This document shows, one piece after another, positions 21,054-29,774 of a stretch of 64,000 nt of DNA. Source of the stretch: CAYJDP01 sp964371025 (GTDB lineage Bacteria; Bacillota_I; Bacilli_A; RF39; UBA660). Position numbers and translations under genes: made by a program. The stretch covers positions 1 to 64,000 of the forward strand of contig CAYJKH010000001.1 of NCBI GenBank assembly GCA_964371025.1, written 5' to 3'. The notes below the pieces were generated by a model. The model ran no database searches and was not told the origin of the DNA. It saw only the letters and a list, made by a program, of their open reading frames with translations. Every line of letters starts with the position of its first letter. The stretch's first letter is position 1.

Positions 21054-23105
21054 ATGGGTGTATATCAAAAAGCATATTTCGCATTTTTAGGATTAATACT
21101 AATGACACTAGTATTTTTCAACGTGTCTTATGCTATATATGACTCAACATATGAAGAACTAGGAGTAGTTCAAATGAGTTTATCTACTTTGGAACCCTTA
21201 TTAGAAAGTGACTCATTTAATGAGAATAAAGAAATAACAGTTCCTGCTAATTCTACTAAAGAAGTTGTAATCACTTTAACTAATATATATGAAGATGAGA
21301 TAAAAGCTAATTTATATTATCAGGCTAATCATGAAGATACAGCAGCATATTATGATAAAACACCTACCCCTCAAGAGGACGGAAAGTTAATACCAAAATA
21401 TGGTGATGTTGGTCATGTTGAAACATATACAGTGTATTTAGAAAATAATGATATTTATAGTAGGACTTTCGCTTTTGGTAGTTCTGGAGGATTAAAGTAT
21501 AATGATTTAATTTTTCCATCAAAAGAAGATGGATATAGAGTAGTAGAAATGTATCCTAATATAATGATGGAAGGAGGAGACTTTTTTGATACATTTGAAG
21601 GAGTTTATACTTCGGGGGTTGAATTTGAAGATGAAATCAATCCTAATTACAAAGATTATTCAAAATACTATGACTTATCAGCTGGTAGAAATGGGCGAGT
21701 AATTGGCTATATCGATGAAAATAATATTTTAAAAATTCAAGCAAATGGTAAAATACAAGCTAATAAAAATTCTGCTTCCCTTTTCTTGAGGTTTCAAGCA
21801 CCATACGTAAATTTTAATAATAATTTTGATACAAGTAAAGTAACAAGTATGTCTCATATGTTTGAGAGTAGTAAATTTACTAATTTAGATTTAAGTTCAT
21901 TTGATACAAGTAATGTTATAAGTATGTCCCATATGTTTGATGATTCGACAGCACAAAATATTAATATATCATCTTTTGATACAAGTAAAGTAACAGATAT
22001 GTCTTATTTATTTTATTATAGTAACGTAACAGAAGTTGATATTAGTAACTTTAATACGAGTCAAGTAATAGATATGGAAGGTATGTTTAGAAACGCAGAA
22101 ATTACGACATTAAATATTACTAATTTTGATACAAGTAAAGTAACAAGTATGTCGGGTATGTTTTATCAGACTAAAATTACAAATATTGATTTATTAAATT
22201 TTAATACAAGCAATGTTATTGAAATGACAGCAATGTTTCGTAATAGTCAATTCCAAGAATTAGATTTAAGTTCATTTGATACTAGTAATGTAAAATATAT
22301 GGGAGATATGTTTAGAGGATGTATTGCTACTAGTATGGATATATCTACATTTAACACAAATAATGTTATAACAATGTCATATATGTTTGGTGGAAATAAA
22401 TTATCAACATTAGATATTACTCACTTTGATACAAGTCAAGTATTGGATATGTCGGGTATGTTTAGCGGGACACAAGATTTAAATTTAGATGTTTCAACTA
22501 TTGATACAAGTCAAGTGACAAATATGGAGTATATGTTTTCTACAAGTAAAGCTACAATACTAAATTTATCTAATTTCATCACTACTAATGTGACTAATAT
22601 GGAAGGGATGTTTTCTAATAGTGATGTTTTAGATTTGAATCTATCTTCCTTTGATACAAGTAAAGTGACTAATATGGAAAAGATGTTTAATCAAACGAAA
22701 ATGACGATATTAAACTTATCAAACTTTAATACGAGTAGTGTAACTAATATGAGAGAAATGTTTCTATATGCCAAAATAATTAATATGGATTTAACTTCAT
22801 TTAATACAAGTAAAGTAACAGATATGCATCGCATGTTTTATGGTTGCACTGCTTCCTCAATTAATGTAACCTCATTTAATACAAGTAAAGTAACTAATAT
22901 GGGTGATATGTTTGTTTCTGTTAATGTTCCAGTTTTAGACTTGAGTTCATTTGATACTAGTAGTGCATCAGGTACATATAGTATGTATAGAATGTTCCAA
23001 AATAGTTCAACTACATTAGTTTATGCTAGAACAGAGACTGATAAAGCAAGATTTGATGCAACATATTTAAAACCTGCTACTTTAAATGTAGAAGTAAAAA
23101 ATTAA
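21054..23105 (+). CDS. BspA/DUF285 repeat surface protein with TasA-like head
   Basis: This 683-residue secreted protein has a hydrophobic signal at about 7-27 (FFNVSYA). A TasA/camelysin-like N-terminal region of about 90 residues follows (VPANSTKEVVITLTNIYEDE). Sixteen DUF285 repeats of about 24-25 residues run from about 256 to 652, each of the form FDTSxVTxMxxMFxxS. DUF285 is the BspA-type leucine-rich-like repeat of surface proteins in mycoplasmas, lactobacilli and oral anaerobes. No LPxTG-like motif or membrane anchor is at the C-terminus (ends ATLNVEVKN). It may be retained by fibre assembly; that is inference from the N-terminus. Confidence 0.9.
   Translation: MGVYQKAYFAFLGLILMTLVFFNVSYAIYDSTYEELGVVQMSLSTLEPLLESDSFNENKEITVPANSTKEVVITLTNIYEDEIKANLYYQANHEDTAAYYDKTPTPQEDGKLIPKYGDVGHVETYTVYLENNDIYSRTFAFGSSGGLKYNDLIFPSKEDGYRVVEMYPNIMMEGGDFFDTFEGVYTSGVEFEDEINPNYKDYSKYYDLSAGRNGRVIGYIDENNILKIQANGKIQANKNSASLFLRFQAPYVNFNNNFDTSKVTSMSHMFESSKFTNLDLSSFDTSNVISMSHMFDDSTAQNINISSFDTSKVTDMSYLFYYSNVTEVDISNFNTSQVIDMEGMFRNAEITTLNITNFDTSKVTSMSGMFYQTKITNIDLLNFNTSNVIEMTAMFRNSQFQELDLSSFDTSNVKYMGDMFRGCIATSMDISTFNTNNVITMSYMFGGNKLSTLDITHFDTSQVLDMSGMFSGTQDLNLDVSTIDTSQVTNMEYMFSTSKATILNLSNFITTNVTNMEGMFSNSDVLDLNLSSFDTSKVTNMEKMFNQTKMTILNLSNFNTSSVTNMREMFLYAKIINMDLTSFNTSKVTDMHRMFYGCTASSINVTSFNTSKVTNMGDMFVSVNVPVLDLSSFDTSSASGTYSMYRMFQNSSTTLVYARTETDKARFDATYLKPATLNVEVKN
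21820..23008 (+). repeat. Sixteen degenerate DUF285 coding repeats
   Basis: About 75-nt units repeat the frame of TTTGATACAAGTAAAGTAAC ... ATGTTT. Several copies of GATACAAGTAAAGTAAC are identical at the DNA level, which could allow copy-number change by recombination. Confidence 0.85.
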
Positions 23106-23131
23106 GATAAGTTATTCTTATCTTTTTCTTT
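23105..23131 (+). terminator. Terminator after the DUF285 gene
   Basis: AAGATAAG-ttatt-CTTATCTT is followed by TTTCTTTT. Confidence 0.8.
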
Positions 23132-23138
23132 TGATATT

Positions 23139-23166
23139 TTGAAAAAAAGTGATTTTATGATATAAT
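23139..23166 (+). promoter_or_regulatory. Promoter of gatCAB
   Basis: TTGAAA (23139-23144) and TATAAT (23161-23166) are 16 nt apart, with TGA extending the -10. Confidence 0.75.
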
Positions 23167-23191
23167 ATCACTTGATAAAGGAGTAATTATT

Positions 23192-23488
23192 ATGAGTGAT
23201 AAATTAACAAAAGAAGAAGTATTACATGTAGCAAATTTAGCTAAAATAGAGATAAATGATATGGAAATAGAGGAATATCAAATAAAATTAAAAAAACTTA
23301 TGGATGATATTTCTAAAATAGAAAAAGTAGAAATTGAGGATGATAACATGTTAATAGCACCATTAACACATGTAGCAGAGTTAAGAGATGATGTTGAGGA
23401 TAAAATGTTAGAGGCGAAAGAGGTTGTTAATAATGCACCTCGCAAGAGTGGTAATTTTATTGAAGTACCAGCAGTTATAAAGGATTAG
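23192..23488 (+). CDS. gatC: Asp/Glu-tRNA amidotransferase subunit C
   Basis: This 98-residue GatC wraps around GatA and stabilises the amidotransferase. The family start LTKEEVLHVANLAKIEI and the end PRKSGNFIEVPAVIKD (the VP.V motif) are present. It is first in a gatC-gatA-gatB operon, 7 nt before gatA, behind a strong promoter. Presence of the complex implies that Gln-tRNA, Asn-tRNA or both are made by amidation. Confidence 0.96.
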   Translation: MSDKLTKEEVLHVANLAKIEINDMEIEEYQIKLKKLMDDISKIEKVEIEDDNMLIAPLTHVAELRDDVEDKMLEAKEVVNNAPRKSGNFIEVPAVIKD

Positions 23489-23495
23489 GTGAATT

Positions 23496-24938
23496 ATGAA
23501 ATATTTAAATTTAGATATAGTAACAATAAATAATTTATTAAAAGAAAAAAAGATTACTCCAACTGACTTAGTGTTAGAATCTTTTGACTTGATAGAAAAA
23601 AACAAAGATTTGAATGCATATATTACATTAAATAAAGAAGAGGCGTTAAAAGAAGCAAAACTTTTGGAAGAAAAAGAAGTAGACTCTCTTACTTTTGGAC
23701 TTCCAATAGCTATAAAAGATAATATATTAACAAAAAACCTTAAGACAACAGCAGCTTCTAAAATTTTAGAAAACTTTAATCCAATATATGATGCTGATGT
23801 TATTAAACAAATTAAAGATAGTAATATGATAATAATTGGTAAGACTAATATGGATGAATTTGCAATGGGATCATCCAATCAAACATCATTCTTTGGGGCA
23901 GTTAAAAACCCTTGGAATAAAGCATTAGTTCCAGGTGGTTCATCAGGAGGAAGTGCGGCAGCAATCGCATCAAGAACAGCTTTTTTTGCTTTAGGTACTG
24001 ATACTGGTGGTTCAATTCGTCAACCTTCTAGTTTTTGTGGTTTAGTAGGATTAAAACCAACATATGGAAGAATATCTAGATATGGAATAATTGCCTTTGG
24101 ATCATCTTTTGACCAAGCAGGTCCAATGACAAAAAATGTTTATGAAAATGCCGTATTATTAAATGTCCTTGCTAAGAAAAGTGATAAAGATTTAACTACT
24201 TTTGAAACAAATGAAGACTTTACAAGACTTATTAATAAAGATGTTAATAATTTAAAAGTAGCAATTCCAAACTTTTTCATTAGTGATTTAATAGATAAAG
24301 AAATACGAGATAAATTTAATAATATAATTAAATTACTAGAAGAAAAAAATGTTCAAGTAGATTATATAGATATAGATTATTTAGATAAAGCGGTAATGCT
24401 TTATCAAATTCTTGCTCTAGGAGAAGCTAGCTCAAACTTGGCAAGATATGATGGGATTAGATATGGATATAGTTATGATAATCCAAAAAATATAGATCAA
24501 TTATATAAGAAAACTAGAGGAGAAGGTTTTGGTAGTGAAGTAAAGCGTAGAATTATGATTGGAAGTTATGTATTAAGTGGAAGTAAAGCAATTACTCATT
24601 ATACAAAGGCTTTAGAAATAAGACATGCTATGCGTGAGAGTTTCTTAGAAAAATTTAGTAATTATGATTTAATTATTGGTCCAACTACAACAACATTTGC
24701 TTATGAACTTGGAAAAGATTTAGATGATGCGGTTAAATCATTCTTAGATGATATCTTAACAATTCCAGTTAATTTAGCAGGTTTACCAGGACTTAATTTA
24801 CCGATTGGTTTTTCTAAAACTAATTTACCAATTGGGATGCAAATAATTGCAGGGCCTAAAAATGAAGCAGTTATATATCAATTAGCAAGTTTCATTGAAA
24901 AAGAATTAAATCTAAATTTAGAAATAGAGGTGAAATAA
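23496..24938 (+). CDS. gatA: Asp/Glu-tRNA amidotransferase subunit A
   Basis: This 480-residue amidase frees ammonia from glutamine for tRNA transamidation. The Ser-cisSer-Lys triad is complete: K74 in AIKDN, S149 in PGGSSGGSAA and the nucleophile S173 in DTGGSIRQP. Length is normal. Its stop overlaps the gatB start by 1 nt. Confidence 0.98.
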   Translation: MKYLNLDIVTINNLLKEKKITPTDLVLESFDLIEKNKDLNAYITLNKEEALKEAKLLEEKEVDSLTFGLPIAIKDNILTKNLKTTAASKILENFNPIYDADVIKQIKDSNMIIIGKTNMDEFAMGSSNQTSFFGAVKNPWNKALVPGGSSGGSAAAIASRTAFFALGTDTGGSIRQPSSFCGLVGLKPTYGRISRYGIIAFGSSFDQAGPMTKNVYENAVLLNVLAKKSDKDLTTFETNEDFTRLINKDVNNLKVAIPNFFISDLIDKEIRDKFNNIIKLLEEKNVQVDYIDIDYLDKAVMLYQILALGEASSNLARYDGIRYGYSYDNPKNIDQLYKKTRGEGFGSEVKRRIMIGSYVLSGSKAITHYTKALEIRHAMRESFLEKFSNYDLIIGPTTTTFAYELGKDLDDAVKSFLDDILTIPVNLAGLPGLNLPIGFSKTNLPIGMQIIAGPKNEAVIYQLASFIEKELNLNLEIEVK

Positions 24939-26368
24939 TGAAGTACATTCCAACTATTGGGATTGAAGTCCATGTTGAATTAAAAACTAATACTAAGTTA
25001 TTTTCATCATCTTTAAATGAATATGGGAAAATGGCAAATAGTTTAACAAATGAAATAGATTTAGGATATCCTGGAACACTTCCTACTGTTAATAAAGAAG
25101 TAATTAATAATGCTATAAAAGCAGCACATATCCTAAATTGTAGTATCCAAGATACTATTCATTTTGATAGAAAAAACTATTTTTATCCAGATAATTCTAA
25201 GAATTATCAAATTACTCAAAATAAAACTCCAATTGGAACTAATGGATATATAAATATTAATATAGATGGAAATATTAAAAAAATATATATCAATGAAATG
25301 CATATTGAAGAAGATACTTGTAAAAGTACTCATAAAAGTGAAAAAACATTATTAGATTTTAATCGATCAGGAGTTCCATTAATTGAAATAGTTACAACAG
25401 CATGTATGTCATCTAGTAAGGAAGCGGTTCTTTATTTAGAAAAATTAAAAGAATTACTATTTTATAGTGATATAAGTAACTGTAAAATGGAAGAAGGGTC
25501 GATGAGATGTGATGCTAATATATCACTTCGTAAAAATGAAAATGATCCACTTGGAGTAAAATGTGAAGTTAAAAATATAGGATCAATTTCAAATGTCGGA
25601 CTTGCTATTGAAAAAGAAATTGTTAGACAAACTAAAATGCTTGATAATAATGAAACTTTCAAAGAACAAACGCGTAGATTTGATGAGAAATTACAAGATA
25701 CAATATTAATGAGGGTAAAAGAAACAGGAAATGATTATAGATATTTTCCAGAACCAGATATTCCTTATATTAATATAACAGAAGAAATGAAAGATAATGC
25801 TATTAAAGAAATACCGATGTTACCGGATGAACGAAGAAAACTTTACCTAGATAATGGAGTTAATGAACTTAATAGTAATAAATTAATTCAAAATAGAGAT
25901 TTAAGTGACTTCTTTAATAATTTAGTTGATAAAAATATAGATTTAAAAGTAGCTAGTAATCTTTTACTAGGGGATATATCAGCATATTTAAATAAAACTA
26001 ACAAAGAAATTACTGATACAAAATTAACTATTGAAAAAATGGCTGAATTAACAATTAAGATTACATCTAATGAAATAACTAATAAGAATGTAAAAGAAAT
26101 CTTAATAGATGTTATGGAAAGTGATAACAAAATAGAAAAAATTATAAAAGATGCTAATATTTCAAATATTGTTGATAATAGTTTTATAAAAGAAATTATT
26201 AGTAAAATAATTAATGATAATCCAGAAAGTGTTCAAGATTATCAAATGGGAAAAGATAGAGCAATTAAGTATTTAATGGGGCAAGTAATGAAAGAAACAA
26301 AAGGTTCTGTTAATCCAAAGGTTGCAAATCAACTTTTATTAGAAGAATTAACAAAACTTGTTGATTGA
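24938..26368 (+). CDS. gatB: Asp/Glu-tRNA amidotransferase subunit B
   Basis: This 476-residue kinase and transamidase subunit phosphorylates the misacylated tRNA and accepts ammonia. Family blocks are clear: GIEVHVELKTNTKLFS, DNSKNYQI, DFNRSGVPLIEIVT, MEEGSMRCDANIS, EVKNI and DYRYFPEPDIP. The C-terminal YqeY-like tail domain is present (GQVMKETKGSVNP). It ends in TGA. The promoter of the next gene overlaps its stop codon. Confidence 0.98.
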   Translation: MKYIPTIGIEVHVELKTNTKLFSSSLNEYGKMANSLTNEIDLGYPGTLPTVNKEVINNAIKAAHILNCSIQDTIHFDRKNYFYPDNSKNYQITQNKTPIGTNGYININIDGNIKKIYINEMHIEEDTCKSTHKSEKTLLDFNRSGVPLIEIVTTACMSSSKEAVLYLEKLKELLFYSDISNCKMEEGSMRCDANISLRKNENDPLGVKCEVKNIGSISNVGLAIEKEIVRQTKMLDNNETFKEQTRRFDEKLQDTILMRVKETGNDYRYFPEPDIPYINITEEMKDNAIKEIPMLPDERRKLYLDNGVNELNSNKLIQNRDLSDFFNNLVDKNIDLKVASNLLLGDISAYLNKTNKEITDTKLTIEKMAELTIKITSNEITNKNVKEILIDVMESDNKIEKIIKDANISNIVDNSFIKEIISKIINDNPESVQDYQMGKDRAIKYLMGQVMKETKGSVNPKVANQLLLEELTKLVD

Positions 26369-26393
26369 AAAAAAAACTTTAGTAGTGTATAAT
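26365..26393 (+). promoter_or_regulatory. Promoter of the 26422-31815 genes
   Basis: TTGAAA (26365-26370) and TATAAT (26388-26393) are 17 nt apart. The -35 overlaps the gatB stop codon. Confidence 0.7.
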
Positions 26394-26421
26394 AATAGTA
26401 ATATAATAAGGATGTGAATAT

Positions 26422-26877
26422 ATGAAACAATTTGTAATAAAAAATAAAAAAACTTTTATAATTATCGTGATTTTTCTTATAGTAATGTTTTTACTAGGAT
26501 TATTAGTGAGTTCTTTTTTCATTGATGCTACTAATGCAGGATATGGGAATAGATTAGACGGTATAAAAGAAGTAGAAATAAGTAAAACAGAATTAGAAGG
26601 TATTTCTTCTAAATTAGAAGAAGATGACAAAGTTCAAACAGCAGACACACGTATTTCTGGTAAAACAATTAATATTGTTATGACTTTAGAAGATTCAGTA
26701 AGTGTTAAAAATGCAAAAACGCTAGCAACTTTAGTAAAAGAACAATTATCTGAAGAAGAAATGGAATTTTATGATGTTCAACTATTTGTAGATAAATCAA
26801 CAGCAGAGGAGGCTTTTCCAATAATAGGATATAAGAGTCATACTAATGCTGATTTTACATGGACACAAGAAAGATAG
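26422..26877 (+). CDS. Membrane-anchored protein, unknown
   Basis: This 151-residue protein has a basic N-terminus, one membrane segment at about 11-33 and an extracellular domain of about 115 residues. That domain has an alternating strand/helix pattern (ISGKTINIVMTLEDSVSVKNA, then an LVKEQLSEEE helix); a short quotation is GKTINIVMTL. It is not assigned to a family. It begins a run of closely spaced genes with the GGDEF-like protein 9 nt downstream. Confidence 0.75.
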   Translation: MKQFVIKNKKTFIIIVIFLIVMFLLGLLVSSFFIDATNAGYGNRLDGIKEVEISKTELEGISSKLEEDDKVQTADTRISGKTINIVMTLEDSVSVKNAKTLATLVKEQLSEEEMEFYDVQLFVDKSTAEEAFPIIGYKSHTNADFTWTQER

Positions 26878-26886
26878 GTAAAATTA

Positions 26887-28926
26887 ATGAAAAAAAAATT
26901 ATTTATAATAATACCAATTTTAATTATAAGTATTACAGTTATTTTTGTTTATAATTATTATTACTCAGAAGATGAGTTTAGTTCATTAACAATTGGAGAA
27001 AAAAGATGGGTAGAAGAAAATAAAGAGAGCATTATTGATATAAATATAGTTAATGATTATCCTTTATATGCTTCTAACGGAGAAGGAATATTATTTGACT
27101 TTATTGATGATATTGAAAAAAATGTTGGCTTAGAGTTTAATAAAATACCATATTTAAAAAACAGTGAACCAAGTAGTGAAGGTTTAGGGATAGAAATTTT
27201 AGATAATGATAAGAAATTATCTAAAAATGATTTACTAATCTTTGAAGATTATTATATTGCAATTGGTAAAAATTATGAAAGACTTAATAAAATAGAGGAT
27301 ATTAAAAATAAAACTTTTGGAGTGTTTGAAAGTGATTTTAATGATATTAGCTATTATTTGAAAAGTGGTACAAATTTATCGTATAACAAATATACTTCTA
27401 TTGATCAACTTTATACTGCATTAGAAAAAAATGAAATAGATATGATTATTATTCCAAATATTATGTATTTAAATAAGACTATTGAAAATGATAAATATTC
27501 AATTAATTATTACTTTACAGAAATGAAAAAACAAATAGTATTATCACTTGATGAAAGTCAAACTGAATTAAATAAGATTATTACAAAATACTATGATAAA
27601 TGGAAAACTACAAAATATATTGAAGAATATAATAAAGCCTATTTGGATTACTATTATGAAATGAACAATGTTGAGGATAAGGATAGAGCAGAATTATCAT
27701 CAAAAAGTTATACATATGGTTATATAGATAACCTACCTTATGAAGGTGAAGTAAATGGAATGGTAGCAGGAATTGCTGGAGAATACATTGATCGAATAGA
27801 AAGACTTGCTAATATATCCTTTAAATATGAAAAATATGATTCTTTAGAAGAGTTAGAAAAAGCTATTAAGGATAATAAAGTTGATATTTATTTTAATTAT
27901 TATAATATTAAAAATGATAAATATTTAGATACAGTATCTACTTTTATTGAAGATTATGTTGTTCTTGGTAAACAAGAAGATAATCATATTGTTAGTTCTT
28001 TAGAAAGTTTAAAAGATAAAAATATTATTATGTTAAATAATGATTCCTTATATGACTATTTTAAGACTAATTCACAAGCATCTATTAAAACAGAAGATTC
28101 TATAAGCAATTTAGAAAAAGAAGCTGGAACTAATATGATTGTTATGGATGAAGAAAAATATAACTATTATAAAGATAAATACTTTAGAGACTATAATTTA
28201 TTATATAATAATACAATGATGAATGATTATAACTTCAAAATAAAAGAAGATAATAAAGCATTTTACGATTTATTTAATTACATTATAAATACTAATTCAT
28301 ACTATAATTATAGAAATAGTGGAATAGAATCTTTAGATGACTCAATTTTAGAAGATACTACATTTAACCAATTTCTAACTATTATATTATTATTTGTAAC
28401 ATTGCCTATATTAATACTAGTAGTTATATATGTTTTATTTAAAAGAAAAAGAAGAATTAAAAAAGTTAAAATTGTAGATAAACATAAATATACCGATATG
28501 CTTACATCTTTGAAAAACAGAAATTACTTGAAAGATATGACTAATCAATGGGATGATGCAAAAGTTTATCCTAAAGCAATTATTATGATAGATTTAAATA
28601 ACATCAAATATGTTAATGATAATTATGGGCATGAAGAGGGAGATAAATTAATTATAAGTGCAGCAAGTATTTTAGTTAATTCTCAACTTGAAAATAGTGA
28701 AATCATTAGAACTGATGGAAATGAATTTTTAATTTATTTAGTTGGTTATCGTAGAACACAAGTAGTAGCATATTGTCAAAAATTAACAAAAGCTATGAAA
28801 AATTTACCATATGAATTTGGCGCTGCTATTGGATATAGTATGATAGAAGATGATATTACAACATTAGACGATGCTATAAATGAAGCGACTTTAGAAATGA
28901 TTACGGCAAAAGAAGAGAGTAAGTAG
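26887..28926 (+). CDS. Sensor with two periplasmic-binding domains and a degenerate GGDEF domain
   Basis: This 679-residue protein has an N-terminal membrane segment at about 4-24. Two extracellular regions resemble family 3 solute-binding domains: about 32-250 (LTIGEKRWVEENKE) and 270-470 (YTYGYIDNLPYEGEVNG). A second membrane segment lies at about 497-519, and a GGDEF-fold domain at about 530-679. That domain has TDMLTSLKNRNYL and DLNNIKYVNDNYGHEEGD, but the active loop reads DGNEF (610-614) instead of GGDEF or GGEEF. The catalytic Asp/Glu is Asn, so cyclic-di-GMP synthesis is doubtful. Ligand sensing is likely. Confidence 0.85.
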   Translation: MKKKLFIIIPILIISITVIFVYNYYYSEDEFSSLTIGEKRWVEENKESIIDINIVNDYPLYASNGEGILFDFIDDIEKNVGLEFNKIPYLKNSEPSSEGLGIEILDNDKKLSKNDLLIFEDYYIAIGKNYERLNKIEDIKNKTFGVFESDFNDISYYLKSGTNLSYNKYTSIDQLYTALEKNEIDMIIIPNIMYLNKTIENDKYSINYYFTEMKKQIVLSLDESQTELNKIITKYYDKWKTTKYIEEYNKAYLDYYYEMNNVEDKDRAELSSKSYTYGYIDNLPYEGEVNGMVAGIAGEYIDRIERLANISFKYEKYDSLEELEKAIKDNKVDIYFNYYNIKNDKYLDTVSTFIEDYVVLGKQEDNHIVSSLESLKDKNIIMLNNDSLYDYFKTNSQASIKTEDSISNLEKEAGTNMIVMDEEKYNYYKDKYFRDYNLLYNNTMMNDYNFKIKEDNKAFYDLFNYIINTNSYYNYRNSGIESLDDSILEDTTFNQFLTIILLFVTLPILILVVIYVLFKRKRRIKKVKIVDKHKYTDMLTSLKNRNYLKDMTNQWDDAKVYPKAIIMIDLNNIKYVNDNYGHEEGDKLIISAASILVNSQLENSEIIRTDGNEFLIYLVGYRRTQVVAYCQKLTKAMKNLPYEFGAAIGYSMIEDDITTLDDAINEATLEMITAKEESK

Positions 28927-28934
28927 GGATAAAT

Positions 28935-29774
28935 ATGATAGAGAAAGCTAATCGATATTTTAAAATTATTATTAATAAAGTGAAAGATCCAAAGTTAAGA
29001 ATATTACCAGGACAATTAGCTTTCTTTACTGTTATTTCGCTTGTCCCTTTGTTAACTTTAATCATATTAATAGCGAGTTCATTATCATTACCATATAATG
29101 AAATAGTTGGATTTTCTTTTTTAGAAATTTTTTCTGCTAATACGGAAGAAGTTTTATTGGAAAATTTAGAAGCTGGACTTAATTTTAATATGATTATGTT
29201 TTTTGTAGTAGCATTTATACTAGCATCTAATGGACCTCATTCAATTATTCTAATATCAAATGAAATATATAATACTAAGGCTAAATCTTTTATAAAAAGA
29301 AGAGCTAAGGCTATATTAATGACCCTTATATTGGTTATGTTAGTCTTAATTTTATTATTAGTTCCATTATTTGGGAATTTGATAAAACAGGCATTAATTG
29401 AAAATAATTCTAATAACATAGAAACATTTACTAATATATATTTGATGATTAAATATCCAATTACAATTATATTAATATTTATAAACGTAAAGATATTATA
29501 TTTAATATCAGCAGATGTTAAAATAAAACCATCATCTACAACAAAAGGAGCTATATTTACAACTATTTGCTGGATTATAGCTACTGAAATATATTCATTT
29601 TATGTAGGAATGTTCTCAGATTATAATTTATTCTATGGGAGTATTTCTAATTTAATTATAGCTTTAATATGGATATATATAATCTCATACATTTTTGTAC
29701 TAGGCCTTGCATTTAATGCAGCATCTAATAGGAAAGGGGGAAATACATATGAAGCAATTACTAAAAAAAATTAA
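28935..29774 (+). CDS. YihY/BrkB family membrane protein
   Basis: This 279-residue protein has about six membrane segments. The family pattern near the N-terminus, ILPGQLAFFTVISLVPLLT, and the later ASNGPHSIILISNEIY segment are visible. The family was once misnamed RNase BN; its function is unsettled. It overlaps the LtaS-like gene by 26 nt. Confidence 0.85.
   Translation: MIEKANRYFKIIINKVKDPKLRILPGQLAFFTVISLVPLLTLIILIASSLSLPYNEIVGFSFLEIFSANTEEVLLENLEAGLNFNMIMFFVVAFILASNGPHSIILISNEIYNTKAKSFIKRRAKAILMTLILVMLVLILLLVPLFGNLIKQALIENNSNNIETFTNIYLMIKYPITIILIFINVKILYLISADVKIKPSSTTKGAIFTTICWIIATEIYSFYVGMFSDYNLFYGSISNLIIALIWIYIISYIFVLGLAFNAASNRKGGNTYEAITKKN

Noticed and set aside
21820..23008. Regular repeats that could suggest a CRISPR array
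   Set aside because: The repeats are degenerate, about 75 nt, in frame throughout and encode DUF285 units. There are no unique spacers between identical repeats.
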